DNA of 64,000 bases from Magnetococcales bacterium (GTDB taxonomy: Bacteria; Pseudomonadota; Magnetococcia; Magnetococcales; JADFWU01). The stretch spans positions 1-64,000 of the forward strand of contig JADFWU010000004.1 in NCBI GenBank assembly GCA_015234045.1, given 5' to 3'. A program made the translations under genes and the position numbers. This document shows, piece after piece, positions 20,780 through 30,970 of this stretch (positions within the stretch are counted from its first letter, which is position 1; each line of letters starts with the position of its first letter). Under the pieces are notes generated by a model. The model worked only from the letters and a program-made list of their open reading frames with translations, had not been told where the DNA came from and did not search any database.

Positions 20780-22728
20780 AATTCATCCTCACTCACTTCC
20801 TGCTTAAAAAATGCTTCAATCAAATCAAGGGTTGTGACACAGGGAAAAGGCGGCAATCCTCTAAGCAACTGTTGGCCATATTGCCGAGAAGTCAGACGTT
20901 GATCCAAAATCGACACCACACCCCGATCATCCATCCGCCGTAACAACCGCCCCGCCCCCTGCTTCAAAGTCAGAATAGCCTGAGGAATGAACAGATCCCG
21001 AAATGGATTGCCACCCTTGGACTGAATATGACGACTCCGAGCCGAAATGAGCGGATCATCCGGCGGTGTAAACGGTAGACGGTCTATAATAACCTGCGAA
21101 AGCGCATCACCCGGTACATCCACACCTTCCCAGAATGTGCCCGTCGCAAACAACACCGAATCCACATCCTCTTTGAATTGCTCCAACAATACGCGCTTGG
21201 GCTTTTCACCTTGCACCAGTACGTTGTAGGGTAATTCATCCGCCAACATGTTCTGTGCAAGATTCATCATTCTCAAACTGGTGAACAGACAGAGCGTACG
21301 ACCGCGTGACAATCTGATTAACTCTTTGATCCGCTCCATGGCCAACTTCTGAAAATCAGCATGGTTCGGCTCGGGCAGATCAGAAGCCACATAAAGCAGT
21401 GCCCGATGTCCATAATCAAATACCGGACGCAATCGCCCGGTGCGAACATCCAGCACATCCAATCCCAATTGATCCGACAAGAAAGCAAAGCCCGGCTTTC
21501 CCGGTCCGGTAGTCAATGTTGCGCTGGTAAAGGCGACCCGTTCAACCCGAGGATAGAGCGCTTCTCGCAGAGAAGGGCCGGTTTCCAGTGGTGACACCTG
21601 AAGATAGATGTTTTTGCCCCGCATTTCATACCAATAGACCTGATTCGGCTCATCCAACGAGCGTAACTTGCCCGAGGTAATGAGAAACTGTTCCGCCCGA
21701 CGATCACATGCCGCCAAATCAGCGCTGCGTTCACGATGCTCTTTCAGAGCGTCCCGAACAGCGTGTAACTGAGTCTCAATATTCACCAATGCCCGACCTG
21801 GCTCTTTTTGTAGCGCCTCTGGTCCCAGTGAATCCCGATCATCCAGGTTTTCAAACGCCACACGCAACTTGACCGTAGACTCATCCAGATTATCCAGCGC
21901 CTCCAGCACATGCGGATCATCGCCAGCCACTTCATCAAAAGCCGATCGACAATCACGTACCAGTTCTCGGAGCTGCGGTGAGCTTAATTCCAAACCAAAA
22001 TAGCGAGTAGCCACTTCAGGAATTCGATGTGCCTCATCAAAAATCACCGTTGGATGGTCCGGCAGAATTTCACCAAATCCCTCCTCTTTCACTGCTAAAT
22101 CAGCAAAGAAAAGATGGTGATTCACCAACACCAGATCGGATTTTTTAGCACGATTGCGTGCTTTGAACAGAAAACAAGCGTCGTAGTCTTCACACTTTTG
22201 CCCGGTACAGTGATTGCCGCCTGCGTTCATGTCGTACCAGAGGTAGAAATCTTCCGGCAACGATGCCAACTCATCCCGATCACCGCTTTGGGTCTCATGC
22301 CTCCATACATCAATCAGTTCCAGATGCTTGCGTTCAGTTGCCCGAATGGACATGACATGGTGCTTCAATTGCCTAAATCGGCTGATACATAGATAGTTAC
22401 TACGCCCTTTGAGCAGAGCAATGGAGAATTTACGTCCGGTAATGGTGCGAAGCAGTGGAATATCCTTATGGAGAATCTGATCTTGCAGCGCTTTTGTAGC
22501 TGTAGAGACGATCACCTCTTCTTTCATCACGATCAGTGGCAACAGGTAAGCCAGCGTCTTTCCCGTCCCGGTTGCCGCCTCGACCATCATCGCCCCTTTG
22601 TCCAGACAAAGCCGTGCGATACCACGCGCCATGGCAGCCTGAGGATCTCGCATCTCAAAGCCGGGAATCTTATCAGCAAGCTTACCTTTCTCGCCAAACC
22701 ACTCTTCTATGAATGCATCAACGTCCAA
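20776..22728 (-). CDS. DinG/YoaA-family ATP-dependent DNA helicase
   Basis: A 650-residue XPD-like superfamily 2 helicase. Walker A AATGTGKT is at 51-58. Four candidate iron-sulfur ligands are Cys114 (NYLC), Cys174, Cys179 and Cys185 (CTGQKCEDYDAC). The DEAH box is in VIFDEAHRIPE and the C-terminal ATGTFWEGVDVPGDAL and QGAGRLLRR motifs are clear. Likely acts in DNA repair or at R-loops and blocked forks. The start is TTG at 22728, supported by GAGG 10 bases upstream. First gene of dinG-tsaB-rimI. Confidence 0.92.
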   Translation of the reverse strand: MDVDAFIEEWFGEKGKLADKIPGFEMRDPQAAMARGIARLCLDKGAMMVEAATGTGKTLAYLLPLIVMKEEVIVSTATKALQDQILHKDIPLLRTITGRKFSIALLKGRSNYLCISRFRQLKHHVMSIRATERKHLELIDVWRHETQSGDRDELASLPEDFYLWYDMNAGGNHCTGQKCEDYDACFLFKARNRAKKSDLVLVNHHLFFADLAVKEEGFGEILPDHPTVIFDEAHRIPEVATRYFGLELSSPQLRELVRDCRSAFDEVAGDDPHVLEALDNLDESTVKLRVAFENLDDRDSLGPEALQKEPGRALVNIETQLHAVRDALKEHRERSADLAACDRRAEQFLITSGKLRSLDEPNQVYWYEMRGKNIYLQVSPLETGPSLREALYPRVERVAFTSATLTTGPGKPGFAFLSDQLGLDVLDVRTGRLRPVFDYGHRALLYVASDLPEPNHADFQKLAMERIKELIRLSRGRTLCLFTSLRMMNLAQNMLADELPYNVLVQGEKPKRVLLEQFKEDVDSVLFATGTFWEGVDVPGDALSQVIIDRLPFTPPDDPLISARSRHIQSKGGNPFRDLFIPQAILTLKQGAGRLLRRMDDRGVVSILDQRLTSRQYGQQLLRGLPPFPCVTTLDLIEAFFKQEVSEDEL

Positions 22729-22824
22729 CCTGGACTATCCTCTAGATTAATACTTCTGTAGGAGTTACGCAGTTGCCGGTTGAAACAGACACCAAAGCGT
22801 GTACCGTCATTCCTGCATAAGCTG

Positions 22825-22840
22825 ACCGGCTGAAGCCGGT
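22825..22840. other. Stable hairpin in queD leader
   Basis: ACCGGC-TGAA-GCCGGT is a perfect 6-bp stem with tetraloop, 131 bases before queD and without a T run, so not an intrinsic terminator. No preQ1 riboswitch consensus could be confirmed around it. The rest of 22729-22971 shows nothing definite. Confidence 0.3.
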
Positions 22841-22971
22841 GGTTTAAACCTTGCGCATGGATAATCAAACGCATGATGACTTTGCCGAAGTGAAACCAAG
22901 TGGTAAACTTTTTTTCTACACGGTCACTCTGAGTACAAAATTACCTTTACTCCCAGACGATGCAGGATTAC

Positions 22972-23406
22972 ATGAAAATCGCCCGACGTTTTAAATTTGA
23001 AGCGGCCCACCGCCTGGATCACCATGACGGAAAATGCCGCCGTCTGCATGGTCATACCTATCACATGGAGCTTGTTTTCAGCGGCACCATTGTACCCATC
23101 AATCCCGATGAACCACAATCTGGATTTCTGGCAGATTTTGGCAGAATCAACCGTCTGGTCAACGCGGGCTTGATTGATCCCTATCTTGATCATCATATGC
23201 TCAATGAGCGCGTTCCCAACCTTCCCTACCCTTCCGCTGAAATTCTGGCTCTCTGGATTTTGGAATGGTGTGAAAACAATCTGAACAACCATGAACAACT
23301 GCCTGGACTGACCATCGAACGGGTTCGACTGTGGGAAACACCCAACGCCTGGGCTGAAGCGCAACGCGGTGATGTGGCACTGCTTGATCAATTACGCAAC
23401 GCATGA
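22972..23406 (+). CDS. queD: 6-carboxytetrahydropterin synthase QueD
   Basis: A 144-residue tunnelling-fold enzyme converting dihydroneopterin triphosphate to 6-carboxytetrahydropterin in the preQ0 pathway. Zinc ligands are seen in FEAAHRL and RLHGHTYHMEL, with the catalytic Cys in GKCRRLHGH and the C-terminal RVRLWETPNAWAE. The ATG at 22972 (MKIARRFKFE) has AGGA about 5 bases upstream; 22960 is a less likely start. queE overlaps by 4 bases. Confidence 0.94.
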   Translation: MKIARRFKFEAAHRLDHHDGKCRRLHGHTYHMELVFSGTIVPINPDEPQSGFLADFGRINRLVNAGLIDPYLDHHMLNERVPNLPYPSAEILALWILEWCENNLNNHEQLPGLTIERVRLWETPNAWAEAQRGDVALLDQLRNA

Positions 23407-24038
23407 TGTCCAACAGCATACCCGTCACCTATCCGGTCTGTGAACTGTTTGCCTCAGTCCAGGGAGAAGCCACCTGGACTGGTCGTCCGGTGATCTTTAT
23501 CCGCTTTTCAGGCTGTCCGCTTGCCTGCACCTGGTGTGATGAACCCCGTCATCGTAATCCTGCTTTGGCACGTCACCTTTCAAGCGATGAGATCATACAG
23601 GAAATCCATCAAGGATTCCCTGATTTGAAATATCTGGTCCTGACCGGTGGTGAACCACTTGCGGTGAATGAATTGGCACCACTGGTGAAAAAACTGAAAG
23701 CGCATGGATTTTGGATTGCCATGGAAACCAGTGGCGTGGGTGGTTCTATTCCCGAGGAAATTGATTGGGTGACACTCTCCCCTAAAACCGATATTGCCGA
23801 ATCAATCGCAAAACGAGTCGATGAGATCAAACTGATTATCGGACCTCAACAGGATGACGAAGAACAAAAACACATTCAACAGTGGACAGCTACTAAACAA
23901 CCCGTTTGGCTGCAACCACGATCAAAGGGCAATCGCATAGACCCTGAAGCGGTTGCACGCTGCTTTGAAATGGTGATGAACAGTGCGGGTCGTTTGCGAC
24001 TCTCTCTTCAGATCCATAAATATATGGGTGTGCAGTGA
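23403..24038 (+). CDS. queE: 7-carboxy-7-deazaguanine synthase QueE
   Basis: A 211-residue radical SAM enzyme that contracts the pterin ring to 7-carboxy-7-deazaguanine. The N-terminal FASVQGEATWTGRPVIFIR and the iron-sulfur motif CPLACTWC (CxxxCxxC) are clear, with a GGEP motif (LTGGEPLAVNE). It overlaps queD by 4 bases and the ThiE-like gene by 4 bases, one operon. queC and queF were not found in the window. Confidence 0.95.
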   Translation: MMSNSIPVTYPVCELFASVQGEATWTGRPVIFIRFSGCPLACTWCDEPRHRNPALARHLSSDEIIQEIHQGFPDLKYLVLTGGEPLAVNELAPLVKKLKAHGFWIAMETSGVGGSIPEEIDWVTLSPKTDIAESIAKRVDEIKLIIGPQQDDEEQKHIQQWTATKQPVWLQPRSKGNRIDPEAVARCFEMVMNSAGRLRLSLQIHKYMGVQ

Positions 24039-24652
24039 AACCCAAAAAAGTCATTCCCCAAACCCTGCTCATCACCCATTCCACCCTTCGTCAAGACTGG
24101 ATGGACGCAGCTGTTGAGGCGGGTCGTGGTGGAATTGGTCACATTTTACTCAGAGATCCCGGCGCTTCGGCGGCTCTGATGATTACCCAAGCCCAGACCC
24201 TGCAAGCCCGGTTGGACAACACCATGCTGCTTATCCATGACCGCGTTGATGTGGCATTGGCTGTCAAAGCCGATGGTGTCCATCTGCCAGGGCATGGACT
24301 TTCTCCAGTACAGGCACGCACACAACTTGGCCCGACAGCTTTGATAGGATGTTCCTGCCACACCGTGGAACAGGCAACAGTGGCTTTTAGCCAAGGTGCC
24401 GACTATGTCACTCTTTCACCACTGTTTGCCACCCAATCACACCCTGACGCATCGCCGCTTGGAAAAGAGCGGTTTTCCGATATGCTCAATGGAATTGATG
24501 GCCCTGTCCTGGCTTTGGGAGGCATCACGCCGGACAATGCTGCCATTCCACTTTCTTTAGGTGCCTACGGCGTGGCCATGATACGAGGTATTCTTGACCA
24601 GAAAGATCCCTGTGACGCAGTAAAAAAACTTCGAACATTGATGAAAATATGA
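24035..24652 (+). CDS. Thiamine-phosphate synthase / TenI-like protein
   Basis: A 205-residue TIM-barrel protein. Family motifs are LLIHDRVDVALAVKADGVHL, IGCSCHTVEQATVAFSQGAD, YVTLSPLFATQSHP and a C-terminal LALGGITPDN with YGVAMIRGI. ThiE makes thiamine phosphate; TenI is its non-synthase relative. The ThiE N-terminal pyrophosphate-binding residues are only partly preserved (HILLRDP in place of the usual QLRxK), so TenI-like is possible. The GTG start at 24035 overlaps the queE stop. Confidence 0.8.
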   Translation: MKPKKVIPQTLLITHSTLRQDWMDAAVEAGRGGIGHILLRDPGASAALMITQAQTLQARLDNTMLLIHDRVDVALAVKADGVHLPGHGLSPVQARTQLGPTALIGCSCHTVEQATVAFSQGADYVTLSPLFATQSHPDASPLGKERFSDMLNGIDGPVLALGGITPDNAAIPLSLGAYGVAMIRGILDQKDPCDAVKKLRTLMKI

Positions 24653-25002
24653 TAGTCTGAGAAGAGGTTTAGAAGTGTTGATTCTCATTTCGAATTAGAT
24701 AGTCATTACTCCTAAATTATTTCATTTGATCCGACAAATAGCCGTTCCTCTGATAAAAAGGAATAAACGCCCTTGGAATTTATGGTGATATGACACAAAA
24801 TAATGGCTGATTTAAAAAAAATAGCTGTTTCCAGTTGTAAAAATGCACTTATTACCTCAAACTCCAAAGACAGGGGGAGCATGCTTTCAAATGTGGTATC
24901 TGTGGATCAGTCGCTTTGTATCTGATACGCTGAGATATGCCCCCTCGTAGTAATTTGGTTTGGCACAAACAACACTATCGTTACACCGCTTGAGGACCGC
25001 CC
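24653..25002. other. Structured leader before chemotaxis locus
   Basis: A 350-bp gap without a gene. It contains a long-range stem, AGGGGG-A-GCAT (24872-24882) pairing with ATGCCCCCT (24937-24945), enclosing further short complementary segments (ATCAG / CTGAT), 58 bases before the first gene. It could be a structured 5' leader. No consensus promoter was picked with confidence. Confidence 0.35.
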
Positions 25003-25350
25003 ATGTTCAATCTGTCCGTGGATGACTCTGGAAAAAACGGTACACTGACACTCGCTGGGGATCTAGTGATTCAGAATGCCCATGCCCTCAGAAGCAGCCT
25101 GGATGAGGCGTTGACCAAGGTTGAAGAGACCTTGACCATCACCTTTGAAGAGGTCTCTCGTGCAGACCTTTCAGGACTGCAACTGCTGTGTGCTGCACAC
25201 AAATCCTTTCTCAATTCTGATAAAAAAATTACCTTGGAAGGCGCTCTACCCGATGCACTCAAAGAAGTGATCGGAACGGCAGGTTTTTCTAACTGCGCCG
25301 GCGACGGAGACTCTAGTGGTATTTGGACGGGAGTAAAAGCCAATGGCTAA
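25003..25350 (+). CDS. STAS-domain protein of chemotaxis operon
   Basis: A 115-residue STAS domain of the anti-sigma-factor-antagonist/MlaB type. The phosphorylatable-serine loop is present as RADLSGLQLLCAAH near residues 53-66. Such small STAS proteins often precede cheY-cheA in proteobacterial chemotaxis loci; their function there is not established. It overlaps cheY by 8 bases. Confidence 0.85.
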   Translation: MFNLSVDDSGKNGTLTLAGDLVIQNAHALRSSLDEALTKVEETLTITFEEVSRADLSGLQLLCAAHKSFLNSDKKITLEGALPDALKEVIGTAGFSNCAGDGDSSGIWTGVKANG

Positions 25351-25708
25351 AAAAATCATGACCGTGGATGACTCTTCCAGCGTTCGACAAATGGTCGGCC
25401 TCACACTAAAAGGGGCTGGCTATGATGTGTCTGAAGGCGTGGATGGACAAGACGCACTCAATAAACTTAAAACCGCTCAGGTTGACATGGTTGTCACTGA
25501 TCTAAATATGCCCAATATGGACGGCATTACCTTGATCAGAGAGCTCAGGGCACTGCCCCAATACAAGTTCACGCCAATTGTCATGCTGACCACCGAGTCG
25601 CAAGCAACCCGAAAACAGGAAGGAAAATCCGCTGGTGCAACTGGCTGGATTGTTAAACCTTTTAAGCCTGATCAGCTTCTTGGTGTCGTGAAAAAAGTAC
25701 TCGGATAG
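25343..25708 (+). CDS. cheY: Chemotaxis response regulator CheY
   Basis: A 121-residue single receiver domain. The acidic pair is Asp9-Asp10, the phosphoacceptor Asp53 (VVTDLNMPNMDG) and the conserved Lys105 (VKPF). Full length for CheY and no output domain, so it should bind the flagellar switch when phosphorylated by CheA. It lies between the STAS gene and cheA. Confidence 0.93.
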   Translation: MAKKIMTVDDSSSVRQMVGLTLKGAGYDVSEGVDGQDALNKLKTAQVDMVVTDLNMPNMDGITLIRELRALPQYKFTPIVMLTTESQATRKQEGKSAGATGWIVKPFKPDQLLGVVKKVLG

Positions 25709-25770
25709 TCCCACGGTCCCCAAATTTGGGAGACAATGAAGTTACCGGTAAGTTGTAGAGGGGCGTGGCA

Positions 25771-27909
25771 ATGGAAATAGATACCAGTGCATTTACAGAA
25801 GAGGCCTATGAGCTGCTGTCTGAGCTCGAGGACTCTTTGCTTGAGTTAGAAGAGGCGCCGGAAGATGAAGATTTAATTGGGCGCGTTTTCAGGGCGATGC
25901 ATACCATCAAAGGTTCGGGCGCAATGTTCGGCTTTGATGATATTGCTGAATTCACCCATGAGGTGGAAACCGTTTTTGACATGGTTCGTGGTGGCAGTAT
26001 CCCTGTCACCAAAACGCTGATTGATCTCACTTTGGCCGCACGAGATCAAATCCGCTCCATGTTGGATGCATCGGCTGGTGGTGATCCCCCGGATGAAGCC
26101 AAAGCACAAACCATTATCACTGGACTGCGTGCCCTTGTACCTGGCGGTGGTGGTGGCGGTGATGAAGGCAGTGCCAACGCCCAAGTTACCACACCGGATA
26201 CACAGCAAACTGGTGGCGGCAAAGCTGACGATAAAGCAACAACATTCCGTATTACCCTGGCACCCAGCGAAGACATCTTTGCCAATGGCACCAACCCCGT
26301 ATTATTGCTTTATGAACTCCAGGATCTAGGTCCCTGTAATGTCGTTGCACGGCTTGGCGATCTGCCTCACTTTGAAGAGTTGGATTTCGAAAAGTGCTAT
26401 ACGCGCTGGGATATCATCCTCTCTACCAATGAGGGTGAGAATGCTATCCGTGATGTGTTCATTTTTGTTGAAGATGAATGCGAAATTGATATCCGTGTCA
26501 TTGACGATGATGATTCCTTTGATGACGAAACACCTAAAAAGCTTGGTGAAATTCTCATCGAACGTGGTGATATCAAGCCAGAACAACTTGATCAAGTGCT
26601 TCATGCTCAAGCGCCCCTCGGTGAACGCTTGGTTCAGGCTGGTGTTGTTGGTGCAGAAAAAGTTAAATCTGCTCTGGTTGAACAAAAAGTCGTCCAGGAA
26701 AAACGGGATAACCGCAAAAAAGCAAGCGCCTCAACAAGTCTGCGTGTTCCTTCAGAAAAACTGGATGTTCTTGTTGATCTTGTTGGTGAACTTGTTACCG
26801 TACAAGCGCGTCTGACTCAAACCTCCATCTCCACTCACGATCATGACCTGCAATTAATTGCTGAGGAGGTGGAACGGCTCACAGGTGAGTTGCGCGACAA
26901 CACCATGAGCATCCGCATGCTCGCCATTGGTACCACATTCAACAAGTTCCGTCGTTTGGTCCGTGATCTCTCCAAAGAACTTGGTAAAGAGATTGAAATG
27001 ACCACAGCCGGTGCAGATACCGAGCTGGATAAGACGGTTATTGATCAGTTGAACGATCCTCTGATCCATATCATCCGTAATTCCATTGACCATGGTGTTG
27101 AGCCACCTGATGTTCGTGAGGCGGCAAACAAACCACGCGTAGGTAAAGTACATCTGAGTGCAGAGCACTCCGGTGCCAGTGTGTTGATCAAAGTCATGGA
27201 TGATGGCAAGGGTCTTGATGCGGCACTGCTCAAAAGAAAAGCCATTGAAAAAGGCCAACTGCCGGCTGATGCAGAACTGAGTGACAAAGAGTGCTACATG
27301 CTCATCTTTGGTGCTGGTTTCTCCATGGCTGAAAAAATCACCAACGTTTCTGGCCGTGGCGTGGGTATGGATGTGGTGCGCAAATCAATTGATGCACTGC
27401 GCGGCTCGATTGATGTCCAAAGTGAAATCGGTGTTGGTACAACCATCACTCTGAAGCTGCCCCTAACCTTGGCCATCATTGAAGGTTTACTCGTGAAAGT
27501 GGGTGACGAGTCCTTCATTCTACCGTTGGCTGCTGTTGAAGAATGCGTTGAACTGACACGTAAGGATGTATCTGACACACATGGCCGTCATGTCATCAAC
27601 GTGCGTGATGTGATCGTACCTTATATTCGTATTCGTGATCGCTTTGAGGTCAAGGGCAACTCTCCCGAAGTAGAACAAATTGTCATTGCTGAAGTAAATG
27701 AAAGACGGGTTGGCTTTGTGGTTGATCATGTTATTGGTCAGCATCAAACTGTTATCAAATCACTTGGCAAAAATTTTGAGCATTCAGATGAGTTCTCCGG
27801 CGCCACAATTCTTGGGGATGGCTCCGTTGCACTGATTCTTGATCTGCAAAGAATGGTTCAATTTGTTCAAGTTGAGGAGGTTGACGAGCTTAACGCAGGA
27901 CAACCATAA
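25771..27909 (+). CDS. cheA: Chemotaxis histidine kinase CheA
   Basis: A 712-residue kinase. The Hpt domain has His44 (FRAMHTIKGSGAMFGF). A Gly-rich linker follows at ~124-150, then a P2-like domain at ~158-250. A segment at 257-305 contains two LGExLxxxG...L...Q repeats reminiscent of MshEN c-di-GMP-binding motifs. Then come dimerisation (LRVPSEKLDVLVDLVGELV), ATPase (NDPLIHIIRNSIDHGVE, GRGVGMDVV) and C-terminal CheW-like domains. ATG 25771 is chosen over GTG 25765 because GAGGGG lies 7 bases upstream. After the stop is a short (TAA)n run. Confidence 0.95.
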   Translation: MEIDTSAFTEEAYELLSELEDSLLELEEAPEDEDLIGRVFRAMHTIKGSGAMFGFDDIAEFTHEVETVFDMVRGGSIPVTKTLIDLTLAARDQIRSMLDASAGGDPPDEAKAQTIITGLRALVPGGGGGGDEGSANAQVTTPDTQQTGGGKADDKATTFRITLAPSEDIFANGTNPVLLLYELQDLGPCNVVARLGDLPHFEELDFEKCYTRWDIILSTNEGENAIRDVFIFVEDECEIDIRVIDDDDSFDDETPKKLGEILIERGDIKPEQLDQVLHAQAPLGERLVQAGVVGAEKVKSALVEQKVVQEKRDNRKKASASTSLRVPSEKLDVLVDLVGELVTVQARLTQTSISTHDHDLQLIAEEVERLTGELRDNTMSIRMLAIGTTFNKFRRLVRDLSKELGKEIEMTTAGADTELDKTVIDQLNDPLIHIIRNSIDHGVEPPDVREAANKPRVGKVHLSAEHSGASVLIKVMDDGKGLDAALLKRKAIEKGQLPADAELSDKECYMLIFGAGFSMAEKITNVSGRGVGMDVVRKSIDALRGSIDVQSEIGVGTTITLKLPLTLAIIEGLLVKVGDESFILPLAAVEECVELTRKDVSDTHGRHVINVRDVIVPYIRIRDRFEVKGNSPEVEQIVIAEVNERRVGFVVDHVIGQHQTVIKSLGKNFEHSDEFSGATILGDGSVALILDLQRMVQFVQVEEVDELNAGQP

Positions 27910-27941
27910 TAATAATAATAAAATCATAACCGTTACAGATT

Positions 27942-27997
27942 TGACTTCCGAGTGCTTGTTGGTACTGGTCATACCTTGCACCCCACTCGGAATGTCA
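27942..27997 (+). other. Hairpin between cheA and receptor gene
   Basis: TGACTTCCGAGTG (27942-27954) pairs with CACTCGGAATGTCA (27984-27997) with one bulge and a ~29-base loop. There is no T run after it, so it is more likely an RNA-processing or stability element than a terminator. Confidence 0.35.
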
Positions 27998-28104
27998 AAC
28001 TGGAACGGCCCGTTAATGATTCTCTGGAAGATGAACAGGTACTTCTTTCAGAAAGGGGTGCATCTTTCTTTATATGATGGGTAGATGTATACAGGGGATT
28101 AACG

Positions 28105-30957
28105 ATGGCCGGACTTCAAAACATTCCAATGAAGCCCAAACTGATCGGGCTATTTCTCCTTGTTGGGCTTATTCCACTGATTATTGTGGCATGGTTCAGT
28201 AGCAGTCAGGGATCAAATGCCCTGATGGAGAAATCTTTTTCACAACTTGACGGCGTTAGAGAAATCAAACGTGTTCAAATAGAAAAATATTTCGGTGAAA
28301 GAAGAGGTGATCTCGGTGTTTTAGTTGAAACCGTAAACACTTTACGTTCCGAAGCCATGAGAAAGCTCGCCGGACTCCGTGATGTCAAAAAAGGACAGAT
28401 TGAAGGTTACTTCGGTGAACGACTGGGTGATATCTCGGTTCTTGCCGGTAACAATTTTGTCGCCGACTCTTTGGCCGCGTTTACCGAGGCTTTCGAAGCG
28501 GAAGGCAACAAAGTCAATGGTCCACTCTGGACCAATGTTGCCAGTGAGATGGAAGGTTGGCTGAAGCAGTATCAACAAGAGTATGGCTACTACGACCTGT
28601 TCTTGATCTCCAACAAGGGTGATGTTGTCTATACTGCCACCCGTGAGAGCGATATCGGTCAAAATCTGGTTTCTGGTCCTCTGAGTAGCAGTGGTTTTGG
28701 CAAGCTGTTCAAAAAAGCCCAACGTGGTGTTGCTATTCAGGATTTTGAGCCTTATGCACCTTCCAATGGTGATCCAGCGGCTTTTGTCGGTGCGCCTGTG
28801 CGTAAAAATGGCGAAATCATCGGCCAGGTTGCCCTTCAGCTTTCTCTGGATGCAATCAATAAAGTAATGAAAGACCGCTCTGGTCTGGGAAAAACGGGTG
28901 AAACCTATCTGGTTGGCCCGGATATGCTGATGCGTTCGGACTCATTTCTTGATCCTGACAACCATACCGTGGTTGCTTCTTTCCGCAATCCAACCAAAGG
29001 CAGAGCGGAGACCGAGGCATCCCGTGCCGCACATACTGGCACCACCAAAGAAAAAGTGATTATCGACTACAATGGTAATCCTGTCCTTTCTGCCTGGGCA
29101 CCTCTGGATATTCCTGGCCTGAAATGGGTCATTCTCTCTGAAATTGATGTTGCTGAAGCGTTCTCACCTGTTGTGGATGGCAAAGAATACTTTAAGCAGT
29201 ATCAGGAAATGTACGGATACTATGACCTGTTCCTGATGGATTCTCGTGGCTATGTATTCTATTCCGCCACCAAGGAAGCCGACTATCAAACCAATATGAT
29301 TGACGGTAAGTATGCCAGTAGTAACCTGGGTGAACTGACACGTCAGGTCGTACGCAGTAAAAACTTTGGTATTGCTGACTTTGCACCCTACGCCCCCAGC
29401 AATGATGCACCTGCGGCATTTGTTGCTCAACCTGTTGTTAATGGCGGAGAAGTTGAGTTAATTGTTGCCCTTCAACTCTCGCTTGGTGATATCAATAACA
29501 TCATGCAACAACGTGAAGGCATGGGCGAAACCGGTGAGACCTATCTGGTTGGATCCGATAAAAGAATGCGTTCTGACTCTTTCCTGGATCCGCAAGGCCA
29601 TTCGGTTGAAGCATCGTTTTCTGGATCTGTGAGCAAAAACGGTGTTGATACTGAGGCTGTTCGTGAAGTTCTAGCGGGTCGTTCTGGCTCCAGAGTGATC
29701 ATGGACTACAATGGTAATCCAGTGCTCTCTTCCTTTACCAGCGTCAAAGTTGCTGATCTGACCTGGGCACTGATCGCTGAGATTGACCTGGCTGAGATTG
29801 AGCAACCCATCAACGCCATGTTGAAAGCGATTATTCTCACGGGTGTAGTGATTGCTGCTATTGTTGCCATCATCGCCTACATTGTCGCACAGAGCATTGC
29901 CATACCACTTGTCAAAGGTGTCGATTTTGCCAATCGTGTTGCTCAAGGCGACCTGACAGCCACCATTGATTTGGATCAAAAAGATGAGCTTGGTGCGCTG
30001 GCTTCTGCCCTTCGTGAGATGGTTGCCCAGTTGAGCCGCGTTGTAAGAAATGTGACCACGGCTTCGGATAATGTTGCCTCCGGCAGCTCAGAACTTTCAG
30101 CAACGGCTCAAGGTCTTGCTGAAGGCGCTACTGAACAGGCCGCTTCAGTGGAAGAGACTTCCTCGGCTATGGAAGAGATGTCTTCCAATATTCACCACAA
30201 CACTGATAATGCACAAACTACTGAGAAGATTGCTTCAGAAGCGGCAACCAGCGCCGTCTCTTCTGGTGAAGCGGTAACAGAGGCACAAGGTGCCATGCGC
30301 GAAATCGCTGAAAAGATCTCCATCATCGAAGAGATTGCCAGACAGACGAATCTACTCGCCCTGAATGCGGCGATTGAGGCGGCCAGAGCCGGTGAACATG
30401 GCAAAGGCTTTGCCGTTGTGGCCGCTGAAGTTCGCAAGTTGGCGGAACGCAGTCAGGTTGCTGCCGGTGAAATCACCACTCTCTCTTCAAAAAGTGTTGA
30501 TGTGGCCGAACGCGCTGGCGGTATGTTGGAGAAGCTGGTTCCAGCCATCCAAAAAACCTCTTCTCTGGTTCAGGAGATCACGGCATCCAGTCAAGAACAG
30601 ACTCAAGGTGCAGATCAGATCAACCAGGCCATCCAACAATTGGATCAGGTTATCCAGCAAAACGCAGGTGCTTCTGAAGAGATGGCGGCCACAGCCGAGG
30701 AGCTATCCTCACAAGCTGAACAACTTTCAGCAGCAATCAGCTTCTTTCGGGTAGCTGGAGCTAACCGCACATCATCAACTACACGACCAGCACCTAAGCA
30801 AGCAACGGCACCAAGAAAAGCCGTTGCACAAGCAACACCGAAAAAAGCACCGCCTGCTAGAAAACCCGCAGCACTTCCAGCACCTTCACCCCGTTCTGGT
30901 GGTGCTGGAAGCGGTGTTAGTCTGGACATGGGCGATGATGAGTTTGAACGCTTCTAA
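28105..30957 (+). CDS. Methyl-accepting chemotaxis protein, duplicated sensor
   Basis: A 950-residue receptor. TM1 is ~13-31 and TM2 ~572-596. The periplasmic part holds two tandem copies of a Cache-like sensor (~155-352 and ~365-565). Each contains [11 protein letters not shown], Fx[14 protein letters not shown]...MRSDSFLD and DYNGNPVLS. Ahead of them is a smaller duplication (52-73 and 92-113, QIExYFGER). HAMP follows TM2. The signalling tip is near 743-783 ([20 protein letters not shown]). A Pro/Ala/Lys-rich linker leads to an acidic tail. AGGGGA precedes the ATG. Ligand unknown. Confidence 0.95.
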   Translation: MAGLQNIPMKPKLIGLFLLVGLIPLIIVAWFSSSQGSNALMEKSFSQLDGVREIKRVQIEKYFGERRGDLGVLVETVNTLRSEAMRKLAGLRDVKKGQIEGYFGERLGDISVLAGNNFVADSLAAFTEAFEAEGNKVNGPLWTNVASEMEGWLKQYQQEYGYYDLFLISNKGDVVYTATRESDIGQNLVSGPLSSSGFGKLFKKAQRGVAIQDFEPYAPSNGDPAAFVGAPVRKNGEIIGQVALQLSLDAINKVMKDRSGLGKTGETYLVGPDMLMRSDSFLDPDNHTVVASFRNPTKGRAETEASRAAHTGTTKEKVIIDYNGNPVLSAWAPLDIPGLKWVILSEIDVAEAFSPVVDGKEYFKQYQEMYGYYDLFLMDSRGYVFYSATKEADYQTNMIDGKYASSNLGELTRQVVRSKNFGIADFAPYAPSNDAPAAFVAQPVVNGGEVELIVALQLSLGDINNIMQQREGMGETGETYLVGSDKRMRSDSFLDPQGHSVEASFSGSVSKNGVDTEAVREVLAGRSGSRVIMDYNGNPVLSSFTSVKVADLTWALIAEIDLAEIEQPINAMLKAIILTGVVIAAIVAIIAYIVAQSIAIPLVKGVDFANRVAQGDLTATIDLDQKDELGALASALREMVAQLSRVVRNVTTASDNVASGSSELSATAQGLAEGATEQAASVEETSSAMEEMSSNIHHNTDNAQTTEKIASEAATSAVSSGEAVTEAQGAMREIAEKISIIEEIARQTNLLALNAAIEAARAGEHGKGFAVVAAEVRKLAERSQVAAGEITTLSSKSVDVAERAGGMLEKLVPAIQKTSSLVQEITASSQEQTQGADQINQAIQQLDQVIQQNAGASEEMAATAEELSSQAEQLSAAISFFRVAGANRTSSTTRPAPKQATAPRKAVAQATPKKAPPARKPAALPAPSPRSGGAGSGVSLDMGDDEFERF

Positions 30958-30970
30958 AGCGGTTTGATTG

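Noticed and set aside
22729-22971. Possible preQ1 riboswitch upstream of queD
   Set aside because: Functionally plausible for queD-queE, but I could not find the pseudoknot-forming consensus; only a short hairpin is present.
24713-24737. TAAA...CCGACAA resembling a flagellar sigma28 promoter
   Set aside because: The spacer is about 14 bases instead of 15-16 and the -10 matches only partly; not convincing.
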